From Hyphomonadaceae bacterium (GTDB taxonomy: Bacteria > Pseudomonadota > Alphaproteobacteria > Caulobacterales > Aquidulcibacteraceae): a DNA stretch of 49,145 nt. Where the stretch lies: NCBI GenBank assembly GCA_021299265.1, contig JAJTGP010000135.1:1-49145 (forward strand). Direction: 5' to 3'. Position numbers and translations under genes: made by a program. Below the pieces are notes generated by a model. It worked only from the letters and a program-made list of their open reading frames with translations, was not told the origin of the DNA and made no database searches. This document shows positions 33,141-40,976 of this stretch, one piece after another. Position 1 is the first letter of the stretch, and each line of letters begins with the position of its first letter.

Positions 33141-34190
33141 TTACGGAAACAAGGGCTCCATCGTCAATCCTTGTGACTCAGGCAAACCAAAGGCGACATT
33201 CATGTTCTGAATGGCTTGTCCGCCGGAGCCTTTGACCAGATTGTCGATCACGCCCACCACGATGACGCGGCCGGGAATCCGGTCTGAGAAGACTGCCAGA
33301 ATGCACAGGTTGGAGCCGCGAACCCAGCGCGTATCGGGCGACGCCCCTTTGGCTGCCAGCTTGATGAAGCGCTCGCCGTCATAGCGCTTGGCCAAAGTCG
33401 CGCGTACATCGTCGACGGTCGCCCCATTGGCCAGCTTCACATGGCACGTCACCAACTCACCGCGCGTCATGGGGACCAAGTGTGGGGTAAAGTTCACCAA
33501 AACGGGGGAGCCAGACGCATGGGACAATTCTTGTTCAATCTCGGGCGCATGGCGGTGGTTGCCAATGCTATAGGCGTGCAGACCTTCGGCAGCTTCACAG
33601 AACAAATTGCCTTCCTTGAGGCCCCGCCCAGCACCCGACACGCCAGACTTTGCATCCACAATGATGTCACGCGACGAGACGACGCCCGCTTCCACCAAAG
33701 GCTTGATCGCCAAGAGGCTAGCGGTTGGATAACAGCCGGGGCAGGCGATGATGTCAGGATTTTTGGCAAGTTCTGCCCGCGCAAACTCCGTCAGGCCATA
33801 GACCGCGTTGCGGGTCTTCTCTGGGTGGAGGTGGCTGCGGCCATAGACATTGGCATAGGCACTCGGATCGCGAAACCGGAAGTCGGCTGACAGATCAATC
33901 ACCTTCACATGGGCGGGAAGTTCGCCCAACAGCTCTTCGCTCGCCCCATGCGGCAAACAGCCGAACGCGACATCCACGCCGTCCCAATTGACGTCTTCGG
34001 CCTTAACCAAGGTGCGATCGGCAAAAGGGTGCAAATGCGGGAAGAGATCACCCAAGGAGCGCCCAGCTTGGGCATTCGCCGTAATCGCGCCGACACGAAC
34101 GTTTGAATGGTGGGCGAGCAGGCGGATCGTCTCCGCCCCCGTATAGCCAGAGGCACCAAGGATCGCGGCATTCAGGGTCTGAGAGGTCAT
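33141..34190 (-). CDS. argC: N-acetyl-gamma-glutamyl-phosphate reductase
   Basis: This 349-residue cytoplasmic enzyme catalyses the NADPH-dependent third step of arginine synthesis. The dinucleotide-binding start is AAILGASGYTGAETIRLL, and the catalytic Cys sits in CPGCYPTASLLA. A His in GLHAYSIGNHRHAPEIEQ and the VKGSGGQAIQNMNVAFG end motif match the family. I chose the ATG at 34190; the track start at 34214 is a TTG. The gene lies downstream of rplM-rpsI, which is a common order in alphaproteobacteria, with a cupin gene in between. Confidence 0.96.
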   Translation of the reverse strand: MTSQTLNAAILGASGYTGAETIRLLAHHSNVRVGAITANAQAGRSLGDLFPHLHPFADRTLVKAEDVNWDGVDVAFGCLPHGASEELLGELPAHVKVIDLSADFRFRDPSAYANVYGRSHLHPEKTRNAVYGLTEFARAELAKNPDIIACPGCYPTASLLAIKPLVEAGVVSSRDIIVDAKSGVSGAGRGLKEGNLFCEAAEGLHAYSIGNHRHAPEIEQELSHASGSPVLVNFTPHLVPMTRGELVTCHVKLANGATVDDVRATLAKRYDGERFIKLAAKGASPDTRWVRGSNLCILAVFSDRIPGRVIVVGVIDNLVKGSGGQAIQNMNVAFGLPESQGLTMEPLFP

Positions 34191-34255
34191 GGGCTTAGAC
34201 TTTCGGGTTTTCAAAGGTGCGGTTTGGCACAGGTGAACGCGTTCTTTTGATCAGG

Positions 34256-34588
34256 TCAATCAACGATGAATAACGTTGCCCCTTCAAGTGTGCTTGATCG
34301 GTGTGCCGAGTCACCAAAATCGGAAACATGATAGCTCATGCCGGCTTTCAAGGTGAAAGTTCGACCATCGTTAAGTTCGGACACAAGGCTTCCATGTAAT
34401 ACAAACAGAATGTGCCCACGATCACACCAATGATCTGCCAGATAGTTTGGCGAGTAGGTCACTTGGCGTATCCGTATGTCACCCAGTTCAATCATGCGCC
34501 ATTCGGCGTGACCTGTGTCACCCGGATGAATCGTGGGCGTGATGCTTGACCAATCTGTCGTGGTAAAAGCTGACGCTGGAAGTTTCAT
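34256..34588 (-). CDS. DHCW-motif cupin fold protein
   Basis: This 110-residue protein is a small single-domain cupin of the DHCW-motif class; here the motif reads DHWCDRGHILFVLHG. The His residues in DHWCDRGH and in MSYHVSDF are likely metal ligands. The C-terminus is short (GATLFIVD). Function is unknown. Its ATG lies just 16 bases after the T-tract of the rpsI terminator, so it either depends on read-through or has a promoter overlapping that terminator. It is inserted between rpsI and argC. Confidence 0.85.
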   Translation of the reverse strand: MKLPASAFTTTDWSSITPTIHPGDTGHAEWRMIELGDIRIRQVTYSPNYLADHWCDRGHILFVLHGSLVSELNDGRTFTLKAGMSYHVSDFGDSAHRSSTLEGATLFIVD

Positions 34589-34604
34589 GAGTTTGATTCA
34601 ATCC

Positions 34605-34641
34605 CAAAAACGAAAAACGGGCGGCCCGCTAAGGCCGCCCG
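34605..34641 (-). terminator. Rho-independent terminator of rplM-rpsI
   Basis: Read on the minus strand, the 9-bp stem CGGGCGGCC-TTAGCG-GGCCGCCCG is followed by TTTTTCGTTTTT. This is a strong intrinsic terminator about 33 bases after the rpsI stop. Confidence 0.92.
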
Positions 34642-34673
34642 CTTGAAACATGGATATGTTCGACGCGTAGGTC

Positions 34674-35156
34674 TTAGCGCTTGGAGAACTGGAAGCTACG
34701 GCGTGCTTTCGCGCGGCCATACTTCTTACGCTCAACCACACGGCTGTCGCGGGTCAGATAGCCAAATGGCTTCAGAACTGGACGCAGACCTGGCTCAAAG
34801 CGGGTCAAAGCGGTTGCGATACCGTGACGAACGGCACCAGCTTGGCCCGACAGACCGCCGCCCTTTACGGTGGCGATGACGTCAAATTCAGTCGCGCGAT
34901 CGGTCACTTGCATCGGCTGGTTGATCACCATGCGCAGAACTGGGCGCGCGAAATAAGCGCCTTGGTCTTTGCCATTGATGGTGATTTTGCCCGTGCCGCG
35001 CTTTACCCAAACGCGTGCAATCGCGTTCTTCCGCTTGCCGGTCGAATAAGCCCGACCCAAGGAGTCGATTTCGGGTTCACGAACGACCACTTCCACAACA
35101 CCTTCACCGGTGCCCATGGCTGCGAGGTCTTCGAAGCTCTTTGCTACTTCTTCCAT
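34674..35156 (-). CDS. rpsI: 30S ribosomal protein S9
   Basis: This 160-residue protein is ribosomal protein uS9. It has the family core [20 protein letters not shown], an [13 protein letters not shown] segment and the conserved basic tail RRSFQFSKR that reaches the ribosomal P site. The N-terminal 30 residues are an extension typical of alphaproteobacteria. Its ATG overlaps the rplM TAA by one base (TAATG), so the two are translated together. A terminator follows. Confidence 0.97.
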   Translation of the reverse strand: MEEVAKSFEDLAAMGTGEGVVEVVVREPEIDSLGRAYSTGKRKNAIARVWVKRGTGKITINGKDQGAYFARPVLRMVINQPMQVTDRATEFDVIATVKGGGLSGQAGAVRHGIATALTRFEPGLRPVLKPFGYLTRDSRVVERKKYGRAKARRSFQFSKR

Positions 35157-35623
35157 TATGCGGCCCCGACGTTCTTGCGGTTACGACCCTTGAAATCTAC
35201 CACTTCTGGAGATTGGGCCTCATGTGGGTGTTCCGTGCCAGCGTAAACGCGCAGCTTGCCGAATTGCGAGCGCGCCAAAGGGCTTTCCTTTGGCATCATG
35301 CGCAGAACGGCCTTTTCCAGCACGCGCTCTGGGAAGCGACCGCCGAGCAAACGCGCAGCTGTGGTTTCCTTGATGCCGCCAGCATAGCCGGTGTGGCGAT
35401 AATAAACTTTGTCACGCAGCTTGTTGCCGGTGAAAACAACCTTTTCTGCATTGATGACCACAACATGGTCGCCAACATCAGCATGAGGCGTGAAATCTGG
35501 ACGGTGCTTGCCGCGCAAACGCATGGCGATAAAGGTCGCGAGGCGGCCAACAACCACCCCTTCGGCATCTACCACGATCCATTTACGGTCGGCTTCGTGC
35601 GTCTTGGCACTGAAGGTCTTCAT
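35156..35623 (-). CDS. rplM: 50S ribosomal protein L13
   Basis: This 155-residue protein is ribosomal protein uL13, with [44 protein letters not shown] and [16 protein letters not shown]. The track start at 35668 adds 15 residues inside the leader. The ATG at 35623 (MKTFSAK) matches the family start. Upstream are a hairpin leader and a promoter with a perfect TTGACA -35 box. rplM-rpsI is a conserved operon. Confidence 0.97.
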   Translation of the reverse strand: MKTFSAKTHEADRKWIVVDAEGVVVGRLATFIAMRLRGKHRPDFTPHADVGDHVVVINAEKVVFTGNKLRDKVYYRHTGYAGGIKETTAARLLGGRFPERVLEKAVLRMMPKESPLARSQFGKLRVYAGTEHPHEAQSPEVVDFKGRNRKNVGAA

Positions 35624-35645
35624 GGAGTTAGTTCCAAATGAACGC

Positions 35646-35666
35646 GACCGCCCGAAAGGGGCGGCC
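35646..35666 (-). promoter_or_regulatory. Hairpin in the rplM leader; possible L13 autoregulation site
   Basis: Minus-strand RNA can form GGCCGCCC-CTTTC-GGGCGGTC, an 8-bp stem with one G-U pair and a five-base loop. It ends 22 bases before the rplM ATG. Since no gene ends here on either strand, it is a leader element and not an ordinary terminator. L13 is known to autoregulate rplM-rpsI through its leader in E. coli, so a similar role is possible. Confidence 0.5.
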
Positions 35667-35680
35667 ACTTGAGAGCGGCG

Positions 35681-35709
35681 CTTCTAGGCGGGGGTAAAAC
35701 TTATGTCAA
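35681..35709 (-). promoter_or_regulatory. Sigma-70-type promoter of rplM-rpsI
   Basis: On the minus strand TTGACA (35704-35709) is followed after 17 bases by TAGAAG (35681-35686). The -35 box is perfect, the -10 box is moderate, and the spacing is ideal. Transcription would start near 35674, giving a leader of about 50 bases that contains the hairpin. The upstream DNA is A+T-rich, which may act as an UP element. Confidence 0.7.
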
Positions 35710-35810
35710 CAGGCTTGCTGAAATTGATATAAAAACAGGATGTTAGATATATGGTATTATGTTACCGTATCACGTGGGCTTATGTGAAGAGCGTTTTAGC
35801 CAATTGAGGC

Positions 35811-37109
35811 TTACTGCCGCAAGCGCAATGGAACATCGTTCGCTCCGCCAACATTGCTGCCGACACCTATCGGCACTGGAACGGGAGAGCCTTCATAGTC
35901 GGAATTGATGATGAGTTGGGCCGCACTGCTGACGATCAGTCGATGAGCGACAATCACACTCCATTGAGCGGCTTCGGCAATACTGCCCGGCGAATTCACC
36001 ACGAGGTTTGAGTTGGGCAGATAGATGGTTCCCAGCAATTCATCGACATTGGGCGAAAGAAAGCTGACTGGGCTGGCATTGGTGCGACTTGCCACAATCA
36101 CAAAGCCCGCCCACGTTCCGGTTTCGCGGCCTTTAAGCGAGGTCGAGGCTGGCGCGCGCACCGTCAACTCACCCTCGATCAGCATCATGACCGCATCTTG
36201 GCCTTCCAGGCGGGAATTGTCGCTGAAAATGCTTGGGCTACAGAAATAATGTTCACCGGGCAGAAGCTTCATGATGGACGTACCGCGCATCACAAATTGG
36301 GTACGATGCATGCCAGGTGGCAAGGTCAAGATGCCCTGCTTCCATACATCTGTGCCGCCATCGGGGACAGAGGCGCAAGCTTTTGGGGGATTGATGGTCC
36401 GGGCCGAAAAGGGGTCTGGGATTTTCAATGCACCAACATTTGGCGTGGGCGAAATAGTGCCGCCATCGCTGGTGCCACTGGTCCGCACTGTCCCTGCCGT
36501 AACTCTGGCGCGGTCCTTCAAAATGATGTCGCCATTGGCGTGCACCACACAGCCGCGCGCATTCAACCCGGCAGAGCCATCGCCTGAAATAGCATTTTCC
36601 GCCAGCGCCTCATTCTGCCGTAGAATACACAGAGGCTGTCGCACCATGTTTTCCGCGACAGATCGGACTTGGATGCGGAAACCGCCCGGTGGAACCAAAC
36701 TACCGAAGAAGGATGGTCGGGCCGCGAAACCATCGACGGCAAAGACGCCCTCTTGCTCTGGCGTTGCTACAAAGGCCACTTTGGCGCGTTCAGCAAAGGA
36801 CCCAACCTGCGAAAGTGCGAAGCGCTCTGCAAAATTCTTGGCGTTCCGCCGGCTTGAACCAGAAACCATCAAGTCGCGAGCGCCCGCCAAGGCCGCAGCA
36901 TCGGCGGCGGATTGCATCATCGCGCGCTCATTATTGAGGGCGACAATTTCAATCGCCATGACAATTGCGATCGCGCTCGGCAGCACCAACAAGCCCGTCA
37001 TGATCGTCAGATTGCCGCGCGAGCGCTGTCGTCGGGCCGCACTTTTCCTCAGCAAACGGACTCTATTCCAAAAACTCAATCCAACCGCTCCTGACGCGGT
37101 GACTGGCAT
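35811..37109 (-). CDS. TadE/TadG-like protein (Flp pilus-type), orphan
   Basis: This 432-residue protein has a basic N-terminus (RRQRSRGNLTIMTGLLVLPSAIAIVMAIEIV) with one hydrophobic helix near residues 35-57, followed by AMMQSAADAAALAGAR. This is the standard start of TadE/TadG-like Flp pilus assembly proteins. The rest is a long periplasmic part with several Cys residues and many short beta-like segments. It shows no von Willebrand MIDAS motif. No other tad or cpa gene is in the window. The ATG at 37109 lacks a clear ribosome-binding site. It diverges from mraZ over a 249-bp region. Confidence 0.75.
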   Translation of the reverse strand: MPVTASGAVGLSFWNRVRLLRKSAARRQRSRGNLTIMTGLLVLPSAIAIVMAIEIVALNNERAMMQSAADAAALAGARDLMVSGSSRRNAKNFAERFALSQVGSFAERAKVAFVATPEQEGVFAVDGFAARPSFFGSLVPPGGFRIQVRSVAENMVRQPLCILRQNEALAENAISGDGSAGLNARGCVVHANGDIILKDRARVTAGTVRTSGTSDGGTISPTPNVGALKIPDPFSARTINPPKACASVPDGGTDVWKQGILTLPPGMHRTQFVMRGTSIMKLLPGEHYFCSPSIFSDNSRLEGQDAVMMLIEGELTVRAPASTSLKGRETGTWAGFVIVASRTNASPVSFLSPNVDELLGTIYLPNSNLVVNSPGSIAEAAQWSVIVAHRLIVSSAAQLIINSDYEGSPVPVPIGVGSNVGGANDVPLRLRQ

Positions 37110-37289
37110 AGCGGAAAGTGATTGGTGAACCTTTAAACAGGCTACATGGGTTTTTTCAGTAAGGGCTGATCTACACTTAAGTCTTTAAGCCTTATTCCTT
37201 CACTTCTTTACGGAATATTCTTCCCGCTTAGCGAATTCGTAAGGCGATACGGCACGCCTCTGCGACTCCCGCATCTCTAAAGGCCAAGA

Positions 37290-37334
37290 ATCCACAAAAT
37301 CCCATTGAATGGGGCAGGTTCCCATGTTATCCCA
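37290..37334 (-). promoter_or_regulatory. 10-bp-phased TGGGN boxes; candidate MraZ operator
   Basis: On the minus strand TGGGA occurs at 37330-37334, 37320-37324 and 37300-37304, and a TGGAT variant at 37290-37294. The missing 37310 position holds TGGGG on the plus strand. All five sites are spaced by exactly ten bases. E. coli MraZ binds TGGGN boxes separated by five bases upstream of its own gene. The array lies 25-69 bp before the mraZ start, between the expected promoter and the gene. Confidence 0.6.
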
Positions 37335-37358
37335 AGTGCTGATTGCTTTGGGGGGCCT

Positions 37359-37841
37359 ATGCGCTTTGTTTCGACCTATGACGCGGGATTGGATGACAAG
37401 CGGCGGGTAACCCTGCCTGCTGACTTCCGCGCTGGGTTGAAGGCCGATGGCGATGCCCAAGACCATGTGCGCGTTTGGCCTGGCGATGGCGATTGGTTGG
37501 AAGGCGCGGACGATCGTTTCATCGCTGCGCTGTCGCAATCGGCTGAAGATATGGCGCAGGACGATCCTGAGGCAGCCGAGGCTGCTACTCTGGCCATTTT
37601 GGGCGGTTCGCGAAAGCTTTCTTTAGATGGGGCTGGCCGCATCGTTTTGCCAGAGACCTTTGTTTCCCACGCAGGTCTTGCAGACCGGGTCAGCTTTGTT
37701 GGTCTTGGACCTTACTTTCGGATCGCGAGCCCTGAAGTCGCCGCTCGGATGGCCCAGACCGCGCGGGATCGAACTGCGGCAACTAAAGCGAAGATTTTCG
37801 CGATGGCGCGGCGCAAAGTGCGGGAAGGGGCGCCGGAATGA
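37359..37841 (+). CDS. mraZ: Transcriptional regulator MraZ
   Basis: This 160-residue protein is MraZ, a SpoVT/AbrB-like DNA-binding regulator and first gene of the division and cell wall cluster. It holds two repeats: FVSTYDAGLDDKRRVTLPADFR and ILGGSRKLSLDGAGRIVLPETF. Each has the D-x-K/A-x-R core that contacts DNA. In E. coli it represses its own operon. I chose the ATG at 37359, right after TTGGGGGGCC; the track start at 37305 lies inside the operator boxes. Its TGA overlaps rsmH as ATGA. Confidence 0.95.
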   Translation: MRFVSTYDAGLDDKRRVTLPADFRAGLKADGDAQDHVRVWPGDGDWLEGADDRFIAALSQSAEDMAQDDPEAAEAATLAILGGSRKLSLDGAGRIVLPETFVSHAGLADRVSFVGLGPYFRIASPEVAARMAQTARDRTAATKAKIFAMARRKVREGAPE

Positions 37842-38815
37842 GCGGCCATCTGCCCGTCATGCTCGCCGAAGTGCTCGAAACGCTGTCCCCACAAGCGGGT
37901 CAAGTGATTGTCGACGGCACCTTTGGTGGGGGCGGCTATACGCGCGCCATCCTAGCCGAGGCATCGTGCCACGTCATCGGTCTTGATCGCGACCCGGATG
38001 CGGTTGTGCGCGGCAAGGCGCTTGAACAAGAAATGTCCGGCCGCTTCACCATGGTGGAGACGGAATTCTCGAAATTGGACGAGCTGCAAGGCAAGTCGGA
38101 TGCAGTCGTTCTCGATATCGGCGTGTCGTCATTCCAGATCGACCAACCCGAGCGCGGCTTTTCTTTTATGCAGGACGGGCCCTTAGACATGCGCATGGGC
38201 AAGGATGGTCCAAGTGCTGCCGACGTCGTGGCGCAATTGAGCGAGGGTGAACTCAGCACCTTGTTTCATGTTTACGGCGAGGAGCGCGAAGCGCGTCGTA
38301 TTGCACGCGCGATTGTGACCGACCGGGTAGCAACCCCCTATCTGCGTACCTCTGAATTGGCGGGTGTGGTCTCGCGCGTCATTGGTCGCAAGCACCAAGA
38401 CCATATTCATCCCGCTACCCGCGTTTTCCAAGCCTTGCGCATCTATGTGAATGACGAGATTGGCGAGCTGGAAAAGGCCCTCATCGCCGCCGAAGCTGTT
38501 TTGCCACCCGGTGGCCGTTTGGTCGTGGTGACCTTTCATTCTCTCGAAGACCGCGCCGTCAAAACCTTCTTAAATGACCGCAGTAAAGAGGCCCCGGGCT
38601 CTCGCCATGCGCCAGCTCAAGTCGGCCCTGCGGCCACCTTTAACCTGATCAATCGCAAGCCCCTAATCGCAACCGAGGCAGAAGTTGCAGCCAATCCCCG
38701 TGCACGTTCTGCAAAACTGCGCGCCGCCATCCGCACCGACGTGCCAGCCCGCGCAGGTCGGGTCACGGGCCTTGGCGGCGTTCCAACACTTGATCAGATA
38801 AAGAGGGCCGCATGA
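37838..38815 (+). CDS. rsmH: 16S rRNA m4C1402 methyltransferase RsmH
   Basis: This 325-residue enzyme N4-methylates C1402 of 16S rRNA in the decoding centre. It has the SAM-binding motif VDGTFGGGGYTRAIL, GLDRDPDAV, the LDIGVSSFQIDQPERGFSF block that marks the family, and VVTFHSLEDRAVK. It overlaps mraZ and ftsL by four bases on each side, so it is co-translated with both. Confidence 0.97.
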   Translation: MSGHLPVMLAEVLETLSPQAGQVIVDGTFGGGGYTRAILAEASCHVIGLDRDPDAVVRGKALEQEMSGRFTMVETEFSKLDELQGKSDAVVLDIGVSSFQIDQPERGFSFMQDGPLDMRMGKDGPSAADVVAQLSEGELSTLFHVYGEEREARRIARAIVTDRVATPYLRTSELAGVVSRVIGRKHQDHIHPATRVFQALRIYVNDEIGELEKALIAAEAVLPPGGRLVVVTFHSLEDRAVKTFLNDRSKEAPGSRHAPAQVGPAATFNLINRKPLIATEAEVAANPRARSAKLRAAIRTDVPARAGRVTGLGGVPTLDQIKRAA

Positions 38816-39237
38816 CATTGACCCGAACCCATTTGTTTGGATTTGTCGGCCTCGTGGCTCTGGCCTTCGTGCTCTATTGGGCTAAGGCGGAAGCGCAAGC
38901 CGTGCGTGAAAAAGTTTTGGTTCTGCAAGAAGAAGTCGATACCGAACGGCGTGCCGTGCGGACCTTGGAAGCGGAGCTGACTTGGGTTGAGCGTCCAGAT
39001 CGGCTGGAAGCGGCCGCAACGCGCAGATTGGGTCTCGTGCCGATGACTGCTGATCGCATGGCGACTGTGGACGAGATTGACCAGATTGCGCCTTTGCGCG
39101 CGCTAACATCGGCCCCAGCAGACCCAAACGCGATTGCATCAACCGATCCGGTGCCAAAACCATCTGAGCCTGCGGCGGACAAGCCAAAGTCGGCTGCACC
39201 TAAGCCTGCCTCTGTCGCCACGGTGGTCGCCCGATGA
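38812..39237 (+). CDS. ftsL: Cell division protein FtsL
   Basis: This 141-residue bitopic membrane protein has one N-terminal helix (LFGFVGLVALAFVLYWAKAEA), then a Leu/Glu-rich coiled-coil (VREKVLVLQEEVDTERRAVRTLEAEL) and a DRLEAAATRRLGLVPM segment seen in alphaproteobacterial FtsL. FtsL forms a complex with FtsB and FtsQ and helps activate FtsWI. The C-terminus, from about residue 100, is Ala/Pro-rich. Its position between rsmH and ftsI supports the call. It overlaps both neighbours. Confidence 0.9.
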   Translation: MTLTRTHLFGFVGLVALAFVLYWAKAEAQAVREKVLVLQEEVDTERRAVRTLEAELTWVERPDRLEAAATRRLGLVPMTADRMATVDEIDQIAPLRALTSAPADPNAIASTDPVPKPSEPAADKPKSAAPKPASVATVVAR

Positions 39238-40976
39238 CCGACGCGCGCCGCCCAGAACCCAGCTTCGATTGGCCAAGACCTGCCCCGCGCGATCAGGGCG
39301 GCATTGGCACCATGCGCGGGCGGACAATTGCGTTGGCTGTCGCCTTTTGTGCGGGCTTTGGCCTGTTGAGTCTGCGCGCTGTTCAGATTGGCTTGTTCAG
39401 GCCGGTCGACGAGGCAGCGACTGCCGCACGTGCCGCCGTCGCCCCTCCGTCCAAGCGGGCCGATATTGTCGATCGAAATGGCCAATTGCTGGCCACTTCT
39501 CTAGTGGCCCATTCTCTTTACGCCGACCCCAAGCGTATCTGGGACCCCGTGGAAGCTGCGCGCGCCTTGCGCAAAGTCTTCCCAGAAATGGACGAGGCGA
39601 GCCTTGTTGAAAAGCTGTCCAGCCGCTCGCGCTTTGTCTGGATCAAGCGCCGCCTGACGCCGAAGCAAAAGCAAGCTGTCTGGGAATTGGCTCAGCCCGG
39701 TCTTGAGTTCATTGAAGAATCCGAGCGGATTTATCCAATGGGTCATCTGGCGGGCCATGTGGTCGGCTCTATGCATCCCGATGGATCGGGCATCAATGGG
39801 ATCGAGCGCGCGCTCAATGACCGATTGACGACGGGATCTGGTACAGAACCCGTCCGGCTCTCACTAGATATGCGCGTGCAATATATCCTAGAGCGCGAAC
39901 TCGGCGAAGCCGCCAGCGCGTTCCGTGCGCAAGGTGGCGCAGCGGTCATGCTGGACGCCAAGACGGGTGAAGTGATTGCCTCGGCCTCCTGGCCCTTCAT
40001 GGACCCGAACCGGCCAGAGGCCAACACGCCCAATCAACAGAATAATCGGGTGACCAATTCACGCTTCGAAATGGGCTCGACCTTTAAGGTCTTCACCGTC
40101 GCCATCGGGCTCGAAGACAATATCATTACCCCTGAATCAGTGTTCGATGCCCGCGCCCCAATGCGCATTGGCTCGGAAATGATCTCAGACTTTCATGCGA
40201 TGAATAAGATCGTATCGGTGTCGGAGATTCTGGCACACTCTTCCAACATTGGCACGGTTCGGATCGCGCGTTCAGTTGGTGCGCCGCGTGTGCGCGAGTT
40301 TTTCTCGCGTCTCGGCTTGATGGAAGCAGCCGGCGGTGAGCTTCTCGAAAATGCCCGACCTATTTTGCCCAAACGCTGGAGTGAAATTACTGCGGCCACA
40401 GCCTCGTTCGGCCATGGGATTGCGGTATCGCCCATGGCGGTTGCTGGCGGCTATGCGGCGGTCTCCAATGGCGGCCATTATATTCGCCCGACCTTCATCG
40501 CCCGCGACCCGAACGTTCCAGTCTCCAGCCGGGCGGTACTGACCCCGGCCACCTCAACGACTGTTGTGAAACTCATGCGTGAAGTGGTCACCAATGGCAC
40601 TGGCCGGAATGCCGATGCGGCAGGCTATGAGGTTGCAGGCAAAACCGGCACGGCAGAGAAAGCAGGCCCGAACGGCTATGATTCCAATCGCCGTGTTTCG
40701 AGCTTTGCCGGCGTCTTTCCGGCTAACAATCCGCGTTACGCGATTGTTTTCTTGTTGGATGAGCCCAAGGGTCATGCAGCGTCGGGCGGTGTCGCCACAT
40801 CCGCTTATGCAGCTGCACCTTCGGTCTCGCGGATTGTTGCGCGCTCTGCACCGCTTCTAGGGATTGCGCCGACGCGCGCGTTAGCTCAGATGGACCCGCC
40901 GCGCGCGCCGACCTCAAAGTCTGCGCCACCACCAAAGACCAATCCGTCGCAGAAAGCGACGCAGGGGGAGCCATGA
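39234..40976 (+). CDS. ftsI: Septal peptidoglycan transpeptidase FtsI (PBP3)
   Basis: This 580-residue class B penicillin-binding protein cross-links peptidoglycan at the septum. It has a cytoplasmic N-terminus, one helix (TIALAVAFCAGFGLLSLRAV), a pedestal domain and a transpeptidase domain. Active-site motifs are STFK (GSTFKVFTVA), the SSN triad (HSSNIGTVR) and KTGT (GKTGTAEK). The C-terminal 40 residues are Pro/Lys-rich. It overlaps ftsL by four bases and murE by four bases, so it is in the core dcw transcript. Confidence 0.96.
   Translation: MTDARRPEPSFDWPRPAPRDQGGIGTMRGRTIALAVAFCAGFGLLSLRAVQIGLFRPVDEAATAARAAVAPPSKRADIVDRNGQLLATSLVAHSLYADPKRIWDPVEAARALRKVFPEMDEASLVEKLSSRSRFVWIKRRLTPKQKQAVWELAQPGLEFIEESERIYPMGHLAGHVVGSMHPDGSGINGIERALNDRLTTGSGTEPVRLSLDMRVQYILERELGEAASAFRAQGGAAVMLDAKTGEVIASASWPFMDPNRPEANTPNQQNNRVTNSRFEMGSTFKVFTVAIGLEDNIITPESVFDARAPMRIGSEMISDFHAMNKIVSVSEILAHSSNIGTVRIARSVGAPRVREFFSRLGLMEAAGGELLENARPILPKRWSEITAATASFGHGIAVSPMAVAGGYAAVSNGGHYIRPTFIARDPNVPVSSRAVLTPATSTTVVKLMREVVTNGTGRNADAAGYEVAGKTGTAEKAGPNGYDSNRRVSSFAGVFPANNPRYAIVFLLDEPKGHAASGGVATSAYAAAPSVSRIVARSAPLLGIAPTRALAQMDPPRAPTSKSAPPPKTNPSQKATQGEP

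Noticed and set aside
32460-33176. Plus-strand ORF of 238 residues opposite the acidic membrane protein
   Set aside because: It is the antisense of the Glu/Pro repeat region, giving a Leu/Gln/Arg-rich low-complexity product with no ribosome-binding site.
37170-37190. CTTAAGTCTTTAAG considered as a CtrA box
   Set aside because: The two TTAA half-sites are four bases apart, not the six or seven expected, so it does not match the consensus.
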